A stretch of 64,000 nt of DNA from Euptelea pleiosperma. Taxonomy: Eukaryota > Streptophyta > Magnoliopsida > Ranunculales > Eupteleaceae. The notes under the pieces are model-generated. The model was not told the DNA's origin, ran no database searches, and worked only from the letters and a program-made list of their open reading frames with translations. Positions 61,901-64,000 of the stretch are shown here, in pieces. The position numbers and the translations under genes were made by a program. Position 1 is the first letter of the stretch. Every line of letters begins with the position of its first letter. The stretch covers positions 434,001-498,000 of the forward strand of contig JASUTR010000141.1 in the NCBI GenBank assembly GCA_035048495.1. Reading direction: 5' to 3'.

Positions 61901-64000
61901 TCGTCAAAGTCTCAAATTGGACTCAGTTTCTGTGTTACATTCCGAAGCCTATTACTTGTGACTTTTTCGCAACCGGACCTCATAATTAGACTCAAACTCT
62001 TCCATTACTATTGTTTCAACAGATTTGAAGTGTGGGAACAATATTTGGGACAGTCGAAACAAGTTAGCTCCATCCGTACGTCAATGTCTCAAATTGGACT
62101 CAGTTTCTGTGTTGCATTCCGGAGTCTATAACTTGTGACTTTTTCGCAACCGGACCTCGTGATTGGACTCAAACTCTTCTATTACTATTGTTTCAACACA
62201 TTTGAAGTGTTGAAACAAGATTCGGGACAGTCAAAATAAGTTTGCTCCATCCCTTCGTCAACGTCTCAAATTGGACTCAGTTTGTGAGTTACATTCCGAA
62301 GCCTATAACTTGTGACTTTTTTGCAACCGGACCTCATAATTAGACTCATACTCTTCCATTACTATTGTTTCAACATATTTGAAGTGTTGGAACAAGATTC
62401 GGGACAGTCGAAACAAGTTAGCTCCATCCGTTCGTCAACGTCTCAAATTGGACTCAGTTTCTGTGTTACATTCCGAAGCCTATAACTTGTGACTTTTTCG
62501 CAACCGGACCTCATAATTAGACTCAAACTCTTCCATTACTATTGTTTTAACAGATTTGAAGTGTTGGAACAATATTTGGGACAGTCGAAACAAGTTAGCT
62601 CCATCCGTACGTCAACGTCTCAAATTAGACTCAGTTTCTGTGTTGCATTCCGAAGCCTATAACTTGTGACTTTTTCGCAACCGGACCTCGTAATTGGACT
62701 CAAACTCTTCTATTACTATTGTTTCAACACATTTGATGTGTTGGAACAAGATTCGGGACGGTCGAAACAAGTTAGCTCCATCCGTGCGTCAACGTCTCAA
62801 ATTGGACTCAGTTTGTGTGTTACATTCCGAAGGCTATAACTTGTGACTTTTTCGCAACCGGAACTCGTAATTGGACTCAAACTCTTGTATTACTATTATT
62901 TCAACACATTTGATGTGTTGGAACAAGATTCGGGACGGTCGAAACTAGTTAGCTCCATCCGTTCGTCAACGTCTCAAATTGGACTCAGTTTGTGAGTTAC
63001 ATTCCGAAGCCTATAACTTGTGACTTTTTTGCAACCGGACCTCATAATTAGACTCATACTCTTCCATTACTATTGTTTCAACATATTTGAAGTGTTGGAA
63101 CAAGATTCGGGACAGTCGAAACAAGTTAGCTCCATCCGTTCGTCAACGTCTCAAATTGGACTCAGTTTCTGTGTTACATTCCGAAGCCTATAACTTGTGA
63201 CTTTTTCGCAACCGGACTTCATAATTAGACTCAAACTCTTCCATTACTATTGTTTTAACAGATTTGAAGTGTTGGAACAATATTTGGGACAGTCGAAACA
63301 AGTTAGCTCCATCCGTACGTCAACGTCTCAAATTAGACTCAGTTTCTGTGTTGCATTCCGAAGCCTATAACTTGTGACTTTTTCGCAACCGGACCTCGTA
63401 ATTGGACTCAAACTCTTCTATTACTATTGTTTCAACACATTTGATGTGTTGGAACAAGATTCGGGATGGTCGAAACAAGTTAGCTCCATCCGTTCGTCAA
63501 CGTCTCAAATTGGACACAGTTTGTGTGTTATTTCCGAACCATATAACTTGTGACTTTTTCGCAACCGGACCTCGTAATTGGACTCAAACTCTTCCATTAC
63601 TATTGTTTCATCACATTTGAAGTGGTGGAATAAGAATCGTGACTGTCGAAACAAGTTAGCTCCATCCGTGCGTCAACGTCTCAAATTGGACTCAGTTTGT
63701 GTGTTACATTCCATAGCCAATAACTTGTGACTTTTTCGCAACCGGACCTCACAATTAGACCCAAACTCTTCCATTACTATTGTTTCAATAGATTTGAAGT
63801 GTTGGAACAATATTTGGGACAGTCAAAACAAGTTAGCTACATCCGTGCGTCAACGTCTCAAATTGGACTCAGTTTGTTTGTTACATTCCTAAGCCTATAA
63901 CTTGTGACTTTTTCGCAACCGGACCTCGTAATTGGAATCAAACTCTTCTATTACTATTGTTTCAACAGATTTGAAGTGTTGGAACAAGATTCGGGACGGT

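Larger units (their letters stand above)
57025..64000. repeat. Right satellite array, ~177-bp monomer
   Basis: Same satellite family and orientation as the left array, continuing to the window edge, where the last monomer is cut. All subtypes are present, with several private point variants (GTTACCTCC near 57109, CATTCGATGTG near 57422, CTATTACTTG near 61950, CCCTTCGTC near 62250). A D-like form with GAAGGCTATAAC is common (58755, 59110, 60170, 62830). The rearranged 301-bp segment is absent, so the 20.9-kb block structure cannot be followed here. There is little indel noise. Confidence 0.96.

Overview
This window is plant heterochromatin. About 91% of it is one satellite DNA family with a monomer of about 177 bp, always in the same orientation. 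The array is broken once, by a LINE retrotransposon of about 5.8 kb on the minus strand. I see no host protein-coding gene, tRNA, rRNA or CRISPR array. The LINE has the architecture of plant L1-type elements: an ORF1 with a DUF4283-like domain and a CCHC knuckle, then an ORF2 with endonuclease, reverse transcriptase, zf-RVT and C-terminal RNase H. That points to an angiosperm, probably a eudicot. I do not recognise the satellite and do not name a species. A 177-bp monomer in long homogeneous arrays with higher-order structure would suit a centromere or a heterochromatic knob, but sequence alone cannot tell which.

Layout. Positions 1-51171 are the left satellite array. Monomers fall into recurring subtypes (called A, B, C and D here) that often run as a 4-monomer unit of 708 bp. 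Seven copies of a rearranged, non-modular segment of about 301 bp cut the array into blocks of about 9.0, 7.9 and 4.0 kb. The order 9.0-7.9-4.0 repeats twice (1-20871 and 20872-41765), a super-period of about 20.9 kb. A third cycle starts at 41766, but its block looks like the 7.9-kb type plus four extra monomers. Roughly 2.2-15.2 kb carries many single-base indels that the matching copy at about 23-36 kb lacks. This looks like poor assembly consensus rather than biology.

The LINE (about 51172-56971) is flanked by a perfect 16-bp target-site duplication. It has a 14-nt poly(A) tail, a 45-nt 3' UTR, ORF2, an ORF1 that overlaps ORF2 by 8 nt, and a pyrimidine-rich 5' UTR of about 200 nt, so it appears full length. 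One base appears to be missing from an A5/T5 run in ORF2, which shifts the frame inside the endonuclease. Otherwise both ORFs are open. Between the LINE 5' end and the right target-site duplication lie about 53 bp of filler made of satellite-like fragments.

Positions 57025-64000 are the right satellite array: same family and orientation, clean ABCD units, and no copy of the rearranged segment. ORF1 and ORF2 would act together as a ribonucleoprotein for target-primed reverse transcription. The satellite has no coding role; its likely interest is chromosomal, through dyad symmetry, higher-order repeats and possible centromere identity.
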